Notes under the pieces: model-generated
What the model was told of the DNA's origin: nothing
Seen by the model: the letters and a program-made list of their open reading frames with translations, nothing else
The model's database searches: none
Source of the DNA: Alphaproteobacteria bacterium
Lineage (GTDB): Bacteria; Pseudomonadota; Alphaproteobacteria; Micavibrionales; Micavibrionaceae
DNA length: 64,000 nucleotides
NCBI GenBank assembly: GCA_024279035.1
Contig: JAJRSA010000009.1
Coordinates: 1 to 64,000 of the forward strand
Reading direction: 5' to 3'
Shown here: positions 54,375 to 64,000 of the stretch, piece after piece
Numbering within the stretch: the first letter of the stretch is position 1
Layout of the letters: each line of letters begins with the position of its first letter
Translations under genes and position numbers: made by a program

Positions 54375-54836
54375 TTAAACGCTATCCATAAACCCCTGCA
54401 AGATCACCTGTGCAGCGAGCTGATCTGTGAGCCCCTTCTCTTTCGCTTTGCGCTTATTCACAGACTTATCCAGTAAGTTATCCACAGAGGCTGTGGATAA
54501 CCGTTCATCGTGGTAAATATATGGCATATCTTTGATATGGTTTTGAAGCTCTGCCATAAAATCTCTGACAGATTGACAACGCCTCCCTTCTTTTCCACTC
54601 ATCTCGAAAGGGTATCCCACGACCAAACCATCTATAGTATAGTCTGTTATAATGCCTTTGAGCGCCTCCATATCCCGTTTAAATTTTGTGCGTTTAAGTG
54701 TTTCAACGGGGCTTGCCACACCGATCATCAAAGACCCGACAGCCACACCAATTGTCTTTGCCCCAACATCCAGTCCTAAGAGGCGCGCCTCAGATCCTAT
54801 CTTTTTTCTAAAATTGTGTGCGTCTATGCTAGACAT
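54375..54836 (-). CDS. ruvX: Putative Holliday-junction resolvase / pre-16S rRNA nuclease YqgF (RuvX)
   Basis: 153-aa RNase H-fold nuclease that trims pre-16S rRNA. LLGLDVGAKTIGVAVGSLMI supplies the first acidic residue, DGLVVGYPFEMSGKEGRR the middle motif and YHDERLSTASVDNLL the last. KEKGLTDQLAAQVILQGFMD ends it, in the usual way. Divergent from gatC with about 75 bp between. Confidence 0.94.
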   Translation of the reverse strand: MSSIDAHNFRKKIGSEARLLGLDVGAKTIGVAVGSLMIGVASPVETLKRTKFKRDMEALKGIITDYTIDGLVVGYPFEMSGKEGRRCQSVRDFMAELQNHIKDMPYIYHDERLSTASVDNLLDKSVNKRKAKEKGLTDQLAAQVILQGFMDSV

Positions 54837-54911
54837 TTTGCTCTAATCCCTCTATTTCAAGTATACTAAAGTAATGCACACAATCAAAACAGAGTAAAAG
54901 AGAATATCAGT

Positions 54912-55193
54912 ATGGATCAACAAACAGTCGCCCGTGTCGCCGCACTTGCCCGCCTAGACCTCCATGACGCGCAAAAGAAAATGCTGGAAACACAGTTAAC
55001 CGATATCATTGGGTTCGTCGAGCAACTCTCTGAAATTAACACTGACAATATTACTCCCCTTTCCAGTGTGGTTGATTCGGAACTCCCTTTGCGCAAAGAT
55101 GAAGTTACAGATGGCCAAAAGAAAGAAGATGTTCTCGCTAACAATCCTGAAGAGAACGAAGATTTTTACGTTGTTACAAAAATTATAGAATAG
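54912..55193 (+). CDS. gatC: Glutamyl-tRNA(Gln) amidotransferase subunit C
   Basis: 93-aa bridging subunit of the GatCAB complex that converts Glu-tRNA(Gln) or Asp-tRNA(Asn). VARVAALARLDLHDAQKKML, INTDNITPLSSV and LRKDEV are all family-typical. Seven bases upstream of gatA. Confidence 0.94.
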   Translation: MDQQTVARVAALARLDLHDAQKKMLETQLTDIIGFVEQLSEINTDNITPLSSVVDSELPLRKDEVTDGQKKEDVLANNPEENEDFYVVTKIIE

Positions 55194-55199
55194 ACCCAC

Positions 55200-56675
55200 A
55201 TGACAGATTTAACACATTTAACCATTGCCGATGCGCTCAAAAGCCTTACAGCCAAAGAGATTACAGCCACAGAGCTCACCCAAGCGCATATCGACAAGCC
55301 AGACATTTATAATGCCTACATCACGAAGACCTCAGAGCAAGCCCTTGAGCAAGCCAAAGAGTCAGATGCGCGCTATCAAAACGGTACAGCAAAAGCCCTT
55401 GATGGAATCCCTCTAGGGATTAAAGATCTCTTCTGTACCAAAGGTGTAAGAACAACCGCCGCAAGTAAAATACTAGAAAACTTTGTCCCTCCCTATGAAT
55501 CCACAGTGACTCAAAAACTCCTTGAGAGCGGAAGTGTCTTTCTGGGGAAAACAAATTTAGATGAATTTGGAATGGGATCCTCTAATACAAACAGTGCCTA
55601 TGGGAAGGTCATTAATCCATGGAGATCTTCTACCACTCCTAACATTGAGTATGTCCCCGGAGGATCATCAGGAGGCTCTGCCACGATTGTAGCCTCTGGA
55701 CTTGCCATGGGCGCAACAGGCACAGACACAGGAGGATCCATCCGTCAACCTGCAGGATTTTGTGGAATTGTTGGGATTAAGCCAACATATGGACGGTGCT
55801 CTCGTTACGGCGTGATTGCCTATGCCTCCTCTTTGGATCAAGCAGGAGTCTTTGCGCGTACCGTTGAAGATTCAGCCCTTCTGCTTCACGCCATTGCAGG
55901 GCACGATCCAAAAGACAGCACCTCCGCCACTCAGCCTCTCCCTGATTTCACCAAATCTCTGACAGGGGATATTCGAGGATTGAAAGTTGGCATTCCAAAA
56001 GAGTATCGCCTTAAAGACATGCCCGAAGAGATTCAAAAAATATGGGATCAAGGGGCAGAGTGGCTCAAAAGCGCAGGCGCAGAGATTATTGATATTTCTT
56101 TGCCCCACACAAAATCTGCCCTCGCGGCTTACTATATTATAGCCCCTGCCGAAGCCTCCTCAAATCTTGCGCGCTATGACGGTGTCCGTTATGGGCTACG
56201 TGTTGAGGGCAAAGATTTAGATGATACTTATGCAAAGACACGAGGCGCAGGCTTTGGAGACGAGGTCAAACGTCGTATTATGACAGGCACATATGTCCTC
56301 TCTGCAGGCTATTATGATGCCTATTATAAAAAAGCCCAGAAAGTCCGCCGTTTGATCCGTGATGATTTTGTGAGCGCCTACGAGCAATGTGATGTTATTT
56401 TAACGCCAACCTCTCCTTCGGGTGCATTTCCCATCGGCGAGAAAGAAGATGATCCTATTAAGATGTATCTCAATGATGTTTTTACAGTCCCTATCAATAT
56501 TGCAGGCCTCCCAGGAATTTCCGTGCCTGCGGGATTAGATACAAAGGGTCTCCCTCTGGGACTACAACTCATTGGAAAAGCATGGGACGAAGAAACACTT
56601 TTTAGAACCGCAGATATCATCGAAAAAGCCGCAGACTTTAAAGGATTAACCCTCAATATAAGGCAGGCAGCATAA
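55200..56675 (+). CDS. gatA: Glutamyl-tRNA(Gln) amidotransferase subunit A
   Basis: 491-aa amidase-signature subunit that releases ammonia from glutamine. The Ser-Ser-Lys triad is visible: Lys in [14 protein letters not shown], Ser in [16 protein letters not shown] and Ser in [16 protein letters not shown]. Its TAA shares a base with the next start (TAATG), so the Cys-rich protein gene is translationally coupled. Confidence 0.97.
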   Translation: MTDLTHLTIADALKSLTAKEITATELTQAHIDKPDIYNAYITKTSEQALEQAKESDARYQNGTAKALDGIPLGIKDLFCTKGVRTTAASKILENFVPPYESTVTQKLLESGSVFLGKTNLDEFGMGSSNTNSAYGKVINPWRSSTTPNIEYVPGGSSGGSATIVASGLAMGATGTDTGGSIRQPAGFCGIVGIKPTYGRCSRYGVIAYASSLDQAGVFARTVEDSALLLHAIAGHDPKDSTSATQPLPDFTKSLTGDIRGLKVGIPKEYRLKDMPEEIQKIWDQGAEWLKSAGAEIIDISLPHTKSALAAYYIIAPAEASSNLARYDGVRYGLRVEGKDLDDTYAKTRGAGFGDEVKRRIMTGTYVLSAGYYDAYYKKAQKVRRLIRDDFVSAYEQCDVILTPTSPSGAFPIGEKEDDPIKMYLNDVFTVPINIAGLPGISVPAGLDTKGLPLGLQLIGKAWDEETLFRTADIIEKAADFKGLTLNIRQAA

Positions 56676-57286
56676 TGTTAAAGATATTTTCTATTGTTAT
56701 TCTTTTTTTCTGTTTTACCTCCTTCCAAACTGTTCTGGCACAGACTGCAAAAGCCGTGGAGGAAAGCACGCCTGAAATTGTTTCAATTGACCGTGCTAAC
56801 CTTTACCTCCAAAAATGCCTCAATACATTTCCTGAGAAATTTACCCCCAAAGCCCATAAACGATTCTGTCATTGTTCTGCAGCAAATGTCCGTTTGAATA
56901 TTACCAATTCAGAACTCAATAGCCTCGAGAGGAAATTGATTACAGAAGCAGGAAATGAGGTTTTTGAAAAATATATTCAACAGGTTATATCTCCGTGCAT
57001 GGAGATTGCCGTCGAAGATATTGCCTATGTTGGATGCCTTGAAGAACGAGGACACAGCCCCTACATCATAAACATACTTGATTATTGCCGTTGCACAGGA
57101 CAACAAATGGCTAAATTTGTAAAATATAAGGGGGCAAGTAGCATCATTATCAACATGACAAATAACCCTCAATTTTATAAAGATCCTCTCAAAACTTTGC
57201 TCACCACCAATCAATACAATATTGCCTATTATCAAGCCTATAAAGCATGTCGCCCCTTTGGACTAGAAAAGAAGAACAGAATATGA
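56675..57286 (+). CDS. Secreted 8-Cys protein, paralogue 1, inside gatCAB
   Basis: 203 aa with a signal peptide ([23 protein letters not shown]). The mature part holds eight cysteines at about 48, 65, 67, 108, 121, 138, 140 and 192. The two CxC pairs are in KRFCHCSAAN and DYCRCTGQQ, and PCMEIAVED is shared with the next protein. The duplicated C...CxC layout suggests two similar halves that hold disulfides or metal. Family unknown. It is inserted between gatA and gatB and overlaps its paralogue by ATGA. Confidence 0.7.
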   Translation: MLKIFSIVILFFCFTSFQTVLAQTAKAVEESTPEIVSIDRANLYLQKCLNTFPEKFTPKAHKRFCHCSAANVRLNITNSELNSLERKLITEAGNEVFEKYIQQVISPCMEIAVEDIAYVGCLEERGHSPYIINILDYCRCTGQQMAKFVKYKGASSIIINMTNNPQFYKDPLKTLLTTNQYNIAYYQAYKACRPFGLEKKNRI

Positions 57287-57813
57287 AATATTTTATCCTC
57301 TCAACATTTATACTCTCTCTCACGCTGTCTGGTGCCTTTGCCCAAACGCCCGTCACAAACGCGCAAGCACAGAAATATTACGAAATTTGTGCCAAAAAAA
57401 GAGATGAGCGCATGAGTCCAAAGACACAAGATAGATTTTGTCAATGTGCGTCCATTGGGTATAAAACACATATCACACAAGAAGATTTACAAGACCTTGG
57501 CAAACAAGATCAAAATGCCCGCCGTGTGATGAATAAAATCCTCGTAAAATTATACGCCCCATGCATGGAATATCCTGTGCGCGACATGGTGCTTCAAAAA
57601 TGTAGCAAAGATGCGTTTCAGGCGGGGAAGCAAATTTGTGGATGTATGGCCTCTAAAATGGCCTCTTATATTTCAGAGCGTGCACAAAGTGATATTGAAT
57701 CTATCTTGAAAAAAGACCCTAATATTCACGACCCTTTGGAGGCCATTACAAGCTCTCCCTCATACGAACAACAAGAAAAAAACATTGTTTTACAATGTAT
57801 CAAAGGACAATAG
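57283..57813 (+). CDS. Secreted 8-Cys protein, paralogue 2, inside gatCAB
   Basis: 176 aa from ATG 57283 with signal peptide [20 protein letters not shown]. Cysteines fall at 36, 53, 55, 94, 107, 119, 121 and 172, the same order and nearly the same spacing as paralogue 1: [20 protein letters not shown] and [10 protein letters not shown]. The longer open frame upstream from 57247 only overlaps paralogue 1 and is not needed. Tandem duplication within the operon is the likely origin. gatB starts 13 bases after its stop. Confidence 0.7.
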   Translation: MKYFILSTFILSLTLSGAFAQTPVTNAQAQKYYEICAKKRDERMSPKTQDRFCQCASIGYKTHITQEDLQDLGKQDQNARRVMNKILVKLYAPCMEYPVRDMVLQKCSKDAFQAGKQICGCMASKMASYISERAQSDIESILKKDPNIHDPLEAITSSPSYEQQEKNIVLQCIKGQ

Positions 57814-57826
57814 GAGTACCTTAGCT

Positions 57827-59278
57827 ATGGCAGAAACGCTACAAGGAGACACAGGCGAGTGGGAAATAGTCATCGGACTGGAAATCCATGCCCAAATCAT
57901 TGCCCTGTCCAAACTCTTTTCTGGCGCCTCAACAGAATTTGGAGCACAACCCAACACGCAAGTCTCTCTCGTGGATGCTGGCATGCCTGGCATGCTCCCT
58001 GTCCTCAATGAAGTATGTGTTGAACAAGCCGTCCGCACGGGCTTAGGTCTCAACGCCAAAATTAATGAGCACTCTATCTTTGACCGCAAAAATTATTTTT
58101 ATCCTGATCTTCCCACAGGCTATCAGATTTCTCAATTCTCTGATCCAATTGTCGGCGAAGGCATTATTGAAATTGACATGGAAGATGGCACAACCAAAGA
58201 AATTAGAATCACGCGCCTTCACCTCGAGCAAGACGCAGGAAAATCCATCCACGACATGCACCCCTCTAAAAGCTATATCGACCTCAACCGATCTGGCTGC
58301 GCCCTCATGGAAATTGTGTCCGAGCCAGACATTCGAGGCGCAGATGAAGCCTGTGCCTATATCTCCAAAATCCGTATGATTCTACGCTACCTAGGAACAT
58401 GTGACGGAAACATGGATCAAGGCTCCATGCGGGCCGATGTGAATGTGTCTCTTCGTCGCAAAGGCGTCACAGAACTTGGAACACGCACCGAAATCAAAAA
58501 TGTCAATTCTCTCAAAGCCGTTCAACAGGCGATCGCTTACGAATCTCGTCGTCAGCTCGAAGTTTTAGAAGAGGGAGGAGAAATCAAACAAGAAACACGT
58601 CTCTGGGATTCTGACAAGATGGAGACACGCGCCATGCGCTCTAAAGAAGAAGCCCATGATTACCGCTATTTCCCTGATCCAGATTTACTCCCTCTTAATT
58701 TAGAAAGCGCATGGGTCAAAGAAATCAAAGAAACCCTCCCCGAGCTTCCCGATCAAAAGAAAAAACGCTTTGTAAAAGAATTTGGACTCAGCCTCTATGA
58801 TTCCTCCATCCTTATCACAGACCGTGCACGTGCGGACTATTTTGAAACAGTTGCCACAGGACATGATCCTAAAATAGCGGCCAACTGGGTAATTAACGAA
58901 CTCCTTGGCGCCCTCAACAAACAAGATCTTGATCTCACACAAACCCCTGTGAGTGCCCAACAACTCGCAGGCCTCCTCGCCCTCATACAAGACAACACAA
59001 TTTCAGGAAAAATTGCCAAAGATGTGTTTGCCGAAATGATGGACACCAGCAAAGATGCCTCCACTATCGTAGAAGACAAAGGCCTCAAACAAGTCACCGA
59101 CACAGGCACCATCGAAGCTCTCGTCGATGAAGTCATCGCCGAAAACCCCGACAATCTCGCCGCCTACAAAAGCGGCAAAGACCGCCTCTTCGGCTTCTTC
59201 GTCGGCCAAGTCATGAAAAAATCCCAAGGCAAGGCAAATCCTGCAGTGGTGAATGAGGTGCTAAAAGAAAAGCTATAA
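57827..59278 (+). CDS. gatB: Glutamyl-tRNA(Gln) amidotransferase subunit B
   Basis: 483-aa tRNA-binding and kinase-like subunit. [20 protein letters not shown] at the start, [40 protein letters not shown], and the C-terminal YqeY-like tail [20 protein letters not shown] are all present. I start at ATG 57827, not the in-frame ATG 14 codons earlier inside the preceding gene. Completes GatCAB, implying indirect Gln- and/or Asn-tRNA synthesis. Confidence 0.96.
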   Translation: MAETLQGDTGEWEIVIGLEIHAQIIALSKLFSGASTEFGAQPNTQVSLVDAGMPGMLPVLNEVCVEQAVRTGLGLNAKINEHSIFDRKNYFYPDLPTGYQISQFSDPIVGEGIIEIDMEDGTTKEIRITRLHLEQDAGKSIHDMHPSKSYIDLNRSGCALMEIVSEPDIRGADEACAYISKIRMILRYLGTCDGNMDQGSMRADVNVSLRRKGVTELGTRTEIKNVNSLKAVQQAIAYESRRQLEVLEEGGEIKQETRLWDSDKMETRAMRSKEEAHDYRYFPDPDLLPLNLESAWVKEIKETLPELPDQKKKRFVKEFGLSLYDSSILITDRARADYFETVATGHDPKIAANWVINELLGALNKQDLDLTQTPVSAQQLAGLLALIQDNTISGKIAKDVFAEMMDTSKDASTIVEDKGLKQVTDTGTIEALVDEVIAENPDNLAAYKSGKDRLFGFFVGQVMKKSQGKANPAVVNEVLKEKL

Positions 59279-59346
59279 TCTATCCTTTACCTTGATCATC
59301 CACGTATATCGAAAGATTATGATTTTTCTTTTCTAAAAAAACATAC

Positions 59347-60225
59347 ATGACCAAAAAACAAGTCACAAAACGACAACATCACATTCCAAAGATGATACTC
59401 AAACGATTTGCGGACAACACAGATAAGGTATTTATGCTCGATGGTAAAACAGGAGATATACTACATCTCAAGCTAGATTCAGTGGCGATTAGAAAGCATT
59501 TATACAGCGTACATTTAAACGATTGCAAAGATGACACTCTCGAACAAAAATTTTCTTTAGTTGAAAGTGAGGCCGAAAATATTCTAACCCATGTTCTATC
59601 TAACCCCGATTATAATAACCCAGATGATCTTAAAAAATTAATAGAGTTTGTGATTATTCTCATGATTAGAACCCCTCGTGTTGTTAAAATAGCTGAAACA
59701 ACTGGAGCATCAGATAAAATGGCAAAAACCCTCAGAGAAAAAGCCACGGAAAAAGGATTTTCAGAAGAAAAGACGGAAAATTACATCACATTCATTCAAA
59801 ATAATAGAGGAGCCTCCTTTGCAGAAACTTTTCTCCACTCATTTAAAGAACGCTTTAGCCAAATTACCGAAAACTTTGACGCATACTTATGTAGAGCAGA
59901 AAAACCAAGATTAACTTTCGTTGTCAGTGACACTTATGCTGTTTTAGAAGCTATTGGTGATATAAATAAAAATAAATTTGGAACAGATTGGTGGAAAATG
60001 GCAGTTCAAATTTATTTTCCTCTATCTGCCAATCATTGTATCATCTTAACTCCAAAAAAAGATAAAAGTAAAATTGGAAAGAAAGTTTTTGAATTTGGAA
60101 AAATATCAGTTAATTCAAGATTCATTAGAAGAGTTAACACACTATCTTTTCTACAAAAAGAAAATTTCTTATATGGACCTTGCAAAAAAGAGCTAGAAAG
60201 ACTCGGTAGACTTGATCCACAATAA
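59347..60225 (+). CDS. DUF4238 family protein
   Basis: 292-aa soluble protein whose start, TKRQHHIPKMILKRFADNTD, matches the HHxPxxxLKxF signature of DUF4238. Later EFVIILMIRTPRV and LSANHCIILTPKK are also typical. The family is scattered, often near mobile or defence genes, with no defined activity. Its gene is more AT-rich than gatB, which may mean acquisition. Single-gene unit. Confidence 0.82.
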   Translation: MTKKQVTKRQHHIPKMILKRFADNTDKVFMLDGKTGDILHLKLDSVAIRKHLYSVHLNDCKDDTLEQKFSLVESEAENILTHVLSNPDYNNPDDLKKLIEFVIILMIRTPRVVKIAETTGASDKMAKTLREKATEKGFSEEKTENYITFIQNNRGASFAETFLHSFKERFSQITENFDAYLCRAEKPRLTFVVSDTYAVLEAIGDINKNKFGTDWWKMAVQIYFPLSANHCIILTPKKDKSKIGKKVFEFGKISVNSRFIRRVNTLSFLQKENFLYGPCKKELERLGRLDPQ

Positions 60226-60575
60226 ATTTTAGTTTTCAGGCATAACTACGGCATTTATAACAATAATATGCTTTGAACTAAGAATGAGACTTCATGACTA
60301 TATTAACTTGATAAACTAGGATTTTTCTCCTATATTATCTAAGTGAACAATAAGAGAATACAAGCAAGAGAAGAGAGCAGACAGAAAAAGAGATTTAATT
60401 TTAGGGGTTTTCTTCCCCCCTCCCTTAAAAATTGAGGAACGAACTGAATAACCCTAAAAAGAACAATTAAAACAAAAGGATACACCATCAAAAAGGCAAA
60501 AATGGTTCAAATATTATCCATATTACCAATCAAAAGACCTAGCCAGCTTTCAAAGAGGATGTTAAACTACTCTCC
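60226..60575. other. Gene-free stretch of about 350 bp
   Basis: No reading frame, tRNA, terminator hairpin or repeat of the families seen elsewhere was recognised. The sequence is AT-rich with a purine-rich run near 60360-60400 and a GGGGTTTTCTTCCCCCC stretch near 60408. A small RNA cannot be excluded by eye. Confidence 0.4.
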
Positions 60576-60801
60576 ATGAAACAAAAAGTTGAATATAAAA
60601 GTTGTCTTATATCGGGAAGGCATGTTGGGGTCTCTCTTCCTCGCAGGATCAAAAGTAGACCCCGTCCGCTTTTCAGAATTTTTGAATAAAAATGCCCAGC
60701 AAGGCTGGCGCGTTGTGACGATGGAGGGTGAAGTCCGTCGTATGCTCCTCTTCTTCAAACGAGAAGCCTTTATGGTCATCATGGAAAGGGAGATCACATG
60801 A
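60576..60801 (+). pseudogene. DUF4177 family protein, 1-base frameshift near the start
   Basis: The main frame (to TGA 60801) reads KVVLYREGMLGSLFLAGSKV, DPVRFSEFLNKNAQQGWRVV and MEREIT, a full DUF4177 domain. That frame has only a TTG (60589) as start. The natural ATG at 60576 encodes MKQKVEYK and would join perfectly if one A of the AAAA at 60597-60600 were absent (EYK-VVLYREG). So either a one-base insertion broke the gene or TTG is used. The next gene overlaps its end (ATGA), implying a former operon. Confidence 0.65.
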
Positions 60802-61028
60802 GCATTAACCCCCACCGCCTTTTACTCAAACTGATCTCTGGACTTGTCATCTTAGGAGGCATTCTCATCGTTTTCCAAATTTGGGGCATCGATATTATCA
60901 ACTGGTATATTTTCTTAAGAGCCATGGGCACATTAGCCGTCATCATCGTCATTCTCGGATTCCTCCTCGTTGTGAAAACAGATTTCGGCGAACATAAGAA
61001 AATGACAGATGAAAATTATTTGGATTAA
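60798..61028 (+). CDS. Small two-helix membrane protein
   Basis: 76 aa with two hydrophobic segments, LLKLISGLVILGGILIVFQI and FLRAMGTLAVIIVILGFLLV, then a charged tail. No family recognised; the pairing with a DUF4177 gene is common for small envelope proteins. ATGA overlap with the gene ahead. Confidence 0.7.
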   Translation: MSINPHRLLLKLISGLVILGGILIVFQIWGIDIINWYIFLRAMGTLAVIIVILGFLLVVKTDFGEHKKMTDENYLD

Positions 61029-61076
61029 GATTCAATATCTTTAAAAAATATTTACTTTTAATTATATGGAAAAAAA

Positions 61077-62192
61077 TCACCCTATAGATTTTACTTTTTC
61101 TTCCACCATCGCCACAACATGATCTACAATAGACTCATCGCCTTCTTTGAGACGGTGGGCGGTCTGCCCGCCGATATAGATTTGGTGAGTCCCTTTTCCC
61201 CCTCCTGTGAGTCCAATATCTGTCATCATCGCTTCCCCTGGACCATTGACGACACAGCCGATGATTGAGACGGTTAAGGGGGTAGATATATGCTCTAATC
61301 TTTTCTCAAGCTTTTCAACGGTTTCAATGACATTAAATTGCTGACGCGCACAAGAGGGACAAGAAACAACCGTGACACCTTTGTGTCTTAGTCCAAGCGC
61401 TTTGAGCATTTCAAACCCTACTTTGACCTCTTCCACAGGATCTGCGGATAAGGACACGCGGATAGTATCCCCAATGCCTGCCCAGAGGAGGTTTCCCATA
61501 CCAATAGAAGATTTAACAGTCCCTGTTCTTAATCCTCCCGCCTCTGTAACTCCTACATGCAAAGGATAATCACACACTTGGGCTAGTTGCGTATAGGCTG
61601 TTGTGGCCATAAAAACATCAGAGGCCTTACATGATATTTTAAAGTTGAAGAAATCATGATCTTCTAAAATTTGAATATGGCGCAGCGCAGACTCGACCAT
61701 CGCATCAGGACAAGGCTCTCCATATTTTTCAAGTAAATCTCGCTCAAGAGACCCTGCATTGACACCAATCCTGATCGAACAATTATAATCCTTAGCAGCT
61801 TGAATAAGCTCCTTCACCCGTGTTTCTGATCCAATATTCCCTGGATTAATCCGCAAGCACGCCGCTCCATTTTGAGCGGCTTCAATCCCGCGCTTATAGT
61901 GAAAATGAATATCGGCCACAATGGGGACAGAGACTTGTGCGCTAATCTCTTTCAGGGATCGACTTGACTCTTCATCAGGGCAAGATACACGCACAATATC
62001 TACACCAGCTTTTTCCAAATCCTGAATTTGAGCTACAGTCGCCTTCACATCCCGCGTATCCGTATTGGTCATTGATTGCACTGTAATTGGTGCATCACCT
62101 CCCACAGGTACATCCCCCACCATAATCTGACGAGAGGAACGTCGTTCAATCTGTCGCCAAGGGCGATGATGGGTATGATCTGTAGGGTTCAT
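61077..62192 (-). CDS. ispG: 4-hydroxy-3-methylbut-2-enyl diphosphate synthase IspG (GcpE)
   Basis: 371-aa Fe-S enzyme of the MEP isoprenoid pathway. [32 protein letters not shown], and the cluster cysteines in [14 protein letters not shown] and [17 protein letters not shown] are clear. I start at ATG 62192 ([20 protein letters not shown]); a further 24 codons are open only from GTG and lack homology. Depends on Fe-S clusters supplied by the SUF system encoded here. Confidence 0.95.
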   Translation of the reverse strand: MNPTDHTHHRPWRQIERRSSRQIMVGDVPVGGDAPITVQSMTNTDTRDVKATVAQIQDLEKAGVDIVRVSCPDEESSRSLKEISAQVSVPIVADIHFHYKRGIEAAQNGAACLRINPGNIGSETRVKELIQAAKDYNCSIRIGVNAGSLERDLLEKYGEPCPDAMVESALRHIQILEDHDFFNFKISCKASDVFMATTAYTQLAQVCDYPLHVGVTEAGGLRTGTVKSSIGMGNLLWAGIGDTIRVSLSADPVEEVKVGFEMLKALGLRHKGVTVVSCPSCARQQFNVIETVEKLEKRLEHISTPLTVSIIGCVVNGPGEAMMTDIGLTGGGKGTHQIYIGGQTAHRLKEGDESIVDHVVAMVEEKVKSIG

Positions 62193-62287
62193 AGCTTCTA
62201 CATGCACTTTTTTAGGAGGAATATCAATGTACTTTTTAAGTATATCGAATTGTAGGCACAACACGATTTAAGGCCTCTAGACATCAA

Positions 62288-63127
62288 TTAATTTTGAAGC
62301 AACGCTCCTCGCGTTAAACTGACATTTTTGCGCACCTGACTCACGCGCCCCAATGTCCCAACAGATTTTTCTCCCACAAAGATCTCCGTCCCTCCTGCGT
62401 TCCCTGTCATAAGGCGATAGCCTTCTCCGGTTGGTACATTATAGGTTCGCCCCATTTGGAGAATGCCTGAATAGACAGCCTTGCCTTCTTTATTTTTAAC
62501 TTCAATCCATGAATCATAAATGGCTTTGATCTTTATATTGTCTTCTTTTTTATCTTGCGGAGGAGAGACAAGCTTTTCAGAGATCATCGAAGGAAGTGCC
62601 TCGACAGATACAGGCTTATGCTCTTTAAATTCAACAATGGTCTTTTGTTCTAACTCTTTTCTCAGAGTGTCAGAGACAGCAGGAATTATTTTTTGTTCTG
62701 GGGAGAGAACAATCCCTTTTTGGGCCGTGCGCTCGCCAATCAACACCCCCAAAGTACCTAAAATAACCACACAAACACAGATAACCATCTTGGAAGGCCT
62801 TTGAGAAACAGTTACGACCTCTCCATGGGAAGACAAATCAACAGAGTCCGCATGACGCCCTATGGTTTTCATCTTAAATAATTTGACCATACGATTAGAA
62901 TCCAAGTTCATATACTCCGCATAGACTTTAACAAACCCAATCGCATAGACACGCGGGGGGAGTTCATCATGATCATCATATTCTATGGCTTCAATATGGC
63001 GCGCTTTGATTTTAAGAGCAGATTCAATGTCTTCAATAGACAGCCCGTGCTTTTCACGTGCCTCTTTCAAGAGGTCTCCTGCCGAGCGCCCTACAGTATT
63101 GGGAAAAAATTCTTCGTCTTTTGTCAT
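62288..63127 (-). CDS. RodZ-like HTH/DUF4115 membrane protein
   Basis: 279 aa. N-terminal HTH_25: GDLLKEAREKHGLSIEDIES, ALKIKARHIEAIEYDDHDEL and VYAIGFVKVYAEYM. A single membrane helix follows (MVICVCVVILGTLGVLIG, about 113-130). The C-terminal DUF4115 beta domain ends with DSWIEVKNKEGKAVYSGILQ, GYRLMTGNAGGTEIFVG. RodZ-type proteins link MreB to the cell wall. It lies next to ispG, the usual alphaproteobacterial arrangement. Confidence 0.9.
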   Translation of the reverse strand: MTKDEEFFPNTVGRSAGDLLKEAREKHGLSIEDIESALKIKARHIEAIEYDDHDELPPRVYAIGFVKVYAEYMNLDSNRMVKLFKMKTIGRHADSVDLSSHGEVVTVSQRPSKMVICVCVVILGTLGVLIGERTAQKGIVLSPEQKIIPAVSDTLRKELEQKTIVEFKEHKPVSVEALPSMISEKLVSPPQDKKEDNIKIKAIYDSWIEVKNKEGKAVYSGILQMGRTYNVPTGEGYRLMTGNAGGTEIFVGEKSVGTLGRVSQVRKNVSLTRGALLQN

Positions 63128-63176
63128 GGTGTTGTATAGTCCAGAAACAGGAAATTACATTAGGAATACTCAGAAT

Positions 63177-63923
63177 ATGACAGAGTTCTCAAAAAAGACA
63201 GTGAAAGACGCAGAAATTTTGCATTTTCAAAAAGACTCTGCCGAGTGGTGGGATGAAAAAGGCGCCTTTGCGCCTCTGCATAAACTCAATCCTGTCCGTA
63301 TAAAGTTTATGAGAGATGAAATGATCTCTCATTTTGATCTCGGAGCACCCACACGAGACATCCTGAAAGGGCTTGATATCCTTGATATTGGGTGTGGCGG
63401 AGGCCTCGTGTGCGAGCCTCTGACTCGTTTGGGCGGGCAGGTCACAGGCATCGACGCAGACTCTCAAGCCATCGATATCGCCACAACCCACGCCAAAACA
63501 CACAATTTAAACATTACATACACATGCACGACCTCAGAGGTGCTCTCCACCCAAAAGAAAAAATATGATGTTGTCTGTGCCCTTGAGATTTTAGAACATG
63601 TCGATGACCCTCAATTTTTTATCAAAACATGTCTCGCTTGCCTCAAGCCAAATGGACTCCTCCTCCTCTCAACCCTCAACCGTACCCCGAAATCGTTTCT
63701 TCAAGGTATTATCGCCGCTGAATATCTCCTCCGTTGGGTACCAAAAGGAACACATCACTGGTCACAGTTTCTTAAGCCAAGTGAGCTACGCCGATTTTTA
63801 AAGGAAGAAGGGTTTGATATTAATTCACTTAAGGGGATAAGCTATAATATATTAAAGAAAGATTTTCATATATCAGATAAAGACTTATCTACAAATTACA
63901 TCTTATCGGCCAGACATATATGA
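63177..63923 (+). CDS. ubiG: Ubiquinone biosynthesis O-methyltransferase UbiG
   Basis: 248-aa SAM-dependent methyltransferase doing both O-methylations of ubiquinone. AEWWDEKGAFAPLHKLNPVR is the UbiG signature, LDILDIGCGGGLVCEPLTRL motif I, and LEILEHVDDPQFF, TLNRTPKSFLQGIIAAEYLL follow. I start at ATG 63177, nine bases after AGGA, where the family begins; the frame is open 64 codons further upstream but overlaps the RodZ-like gene. Implies aerobic ubiquinone respiration. Confidence 0.96.
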   Translation: MTEFSKKTVKDAEILHFQKDSAEWWDEKGAFAPLHKLNPVRIKFMRDEMISHFDLGAPTRDILKGLDILDIGCGGGLVCEPLTRLGGQVTGIDADSQAIDIATTHAKTHNLNITYTCTTSEVLSTQKKKYDVVCALEILEHVDDPQFFIKTCLACLKPNGLLLLSTLNRTPKSFLQGIIAAEYLLRWVPKGTHHWSQFLKPSELRRFLKEEGFDINSLKGISYNILKKDFHISDKDLSTNYILSARHI

Positions 63924-64000
63924 TGGTGATTTAGTTGAAGTGGAGAGAGGTTATAGATTAGAAAGAAGTTTTACTCTCGCCTAAGCATATTGCCAATACG

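Noticed and set aside
62985-63176. Longer N terminus for UbiG
   Set aside because: It overlaps the RodZ-like gene on the other strand, has no UbiG homology, and a well-placed AGGA precedes ATG 63177.

Overview
The window looks like ordinary chromosome from an AT-leaning alphaproteobacterium. The gene orders miaB-phoH-ybeY-corC-lnt, metK-trmB-rimP-nusA-infB-rbfA-truB-rpsO...pnp, fabA-fabB-fabI and sufR-sufB-C-D-S-T-A all fit that class. So do family-level markers: a TIGR01459-type HAD hydrolase, a DUF1491 protein, an Irr/Fur-type regulator lacking the CxxC motifs, type II lumazine synthase and a SufR-type Rrf2 regulator. I cannot name the genus from sequence alone. FabA/B/I, UbiG, IspG, Lnt and MsbA imply a Gram-negative cell with its own lipid, isoprenoid and quinone synthesis.

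Layout. 1-550: an IS630-type transposase fragment and debris lying against the 3' end of tRNA-Pro(TGG). 0.6-8.5 kb: DUF192 lipoprotein, MsbA-like ABC exporter, HAD hydrolase, an orphan 612-aa membrane protein behind an alanine/Na+ symporter, and a secreted protein. 8.6-23 kb: RNA-modification, ribosome-maturation and translation-initiation genes on the plus strand. 23-30.5 kb: FMN riboswitch with ribH, gpmI, pnp, two GDPD-type genes and a methyltransferase. 30.4-34.8 kb: fatty-acid genes on the minus strand. 34.8-37.3 kb: dusA and an uncharacterised three-gene operon with its own terminator. 37.3-43.8 kb: the SUF iron-sulfur operon on the minus strand. 44-53.2 kb: an Ntn-like/TPR protein, an SDR, prfC, a Fur-family regulator, a histidine kinase, a degenerate GGDEF-like protein, tgt and rpmB. 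53.5-64 kb: ygjP-like, ruvX, gatCAB interrupted by two secreted Cys-rich paralogues, a DUF4238 protein, ispG, a RodZ-like protein and ubiG.

The most striking signal is a repeat system in the SUF operon. Two small GIY-YIG nuclease genes sit between suf genes, each bracketed by double-hairpin palindromic repeats. The two copies use different repeat families. In one family the stem bases co-vary between copies (TC/GA, CG/CG, TG/CA), so the hairpin shape rather than the exact sequence appears to be kept. One nuclease gene is intact. The other is broken by a 7-bp tandem duplication. Solo repeats without a nuclease occur at 25.4, 53.4 and 54.3 kb. This resembles a REP/transposase partnership with a GIY-YIG enzyme in the transposase role.

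Other points: phoH appears to begin at an ATT codon; infB and rbfA are each preceded by a short ORF whose stop touches their start codon; Tgt lacks its zinc-binding cysteines; SufR lacks one cluster cysteine; three genes (ygjP-like, DUF4177, one GIY-YIG) carry small frameshifts; and the orphan 612-aa gene is bracketed by diverged copies of the symporter's 3' end.
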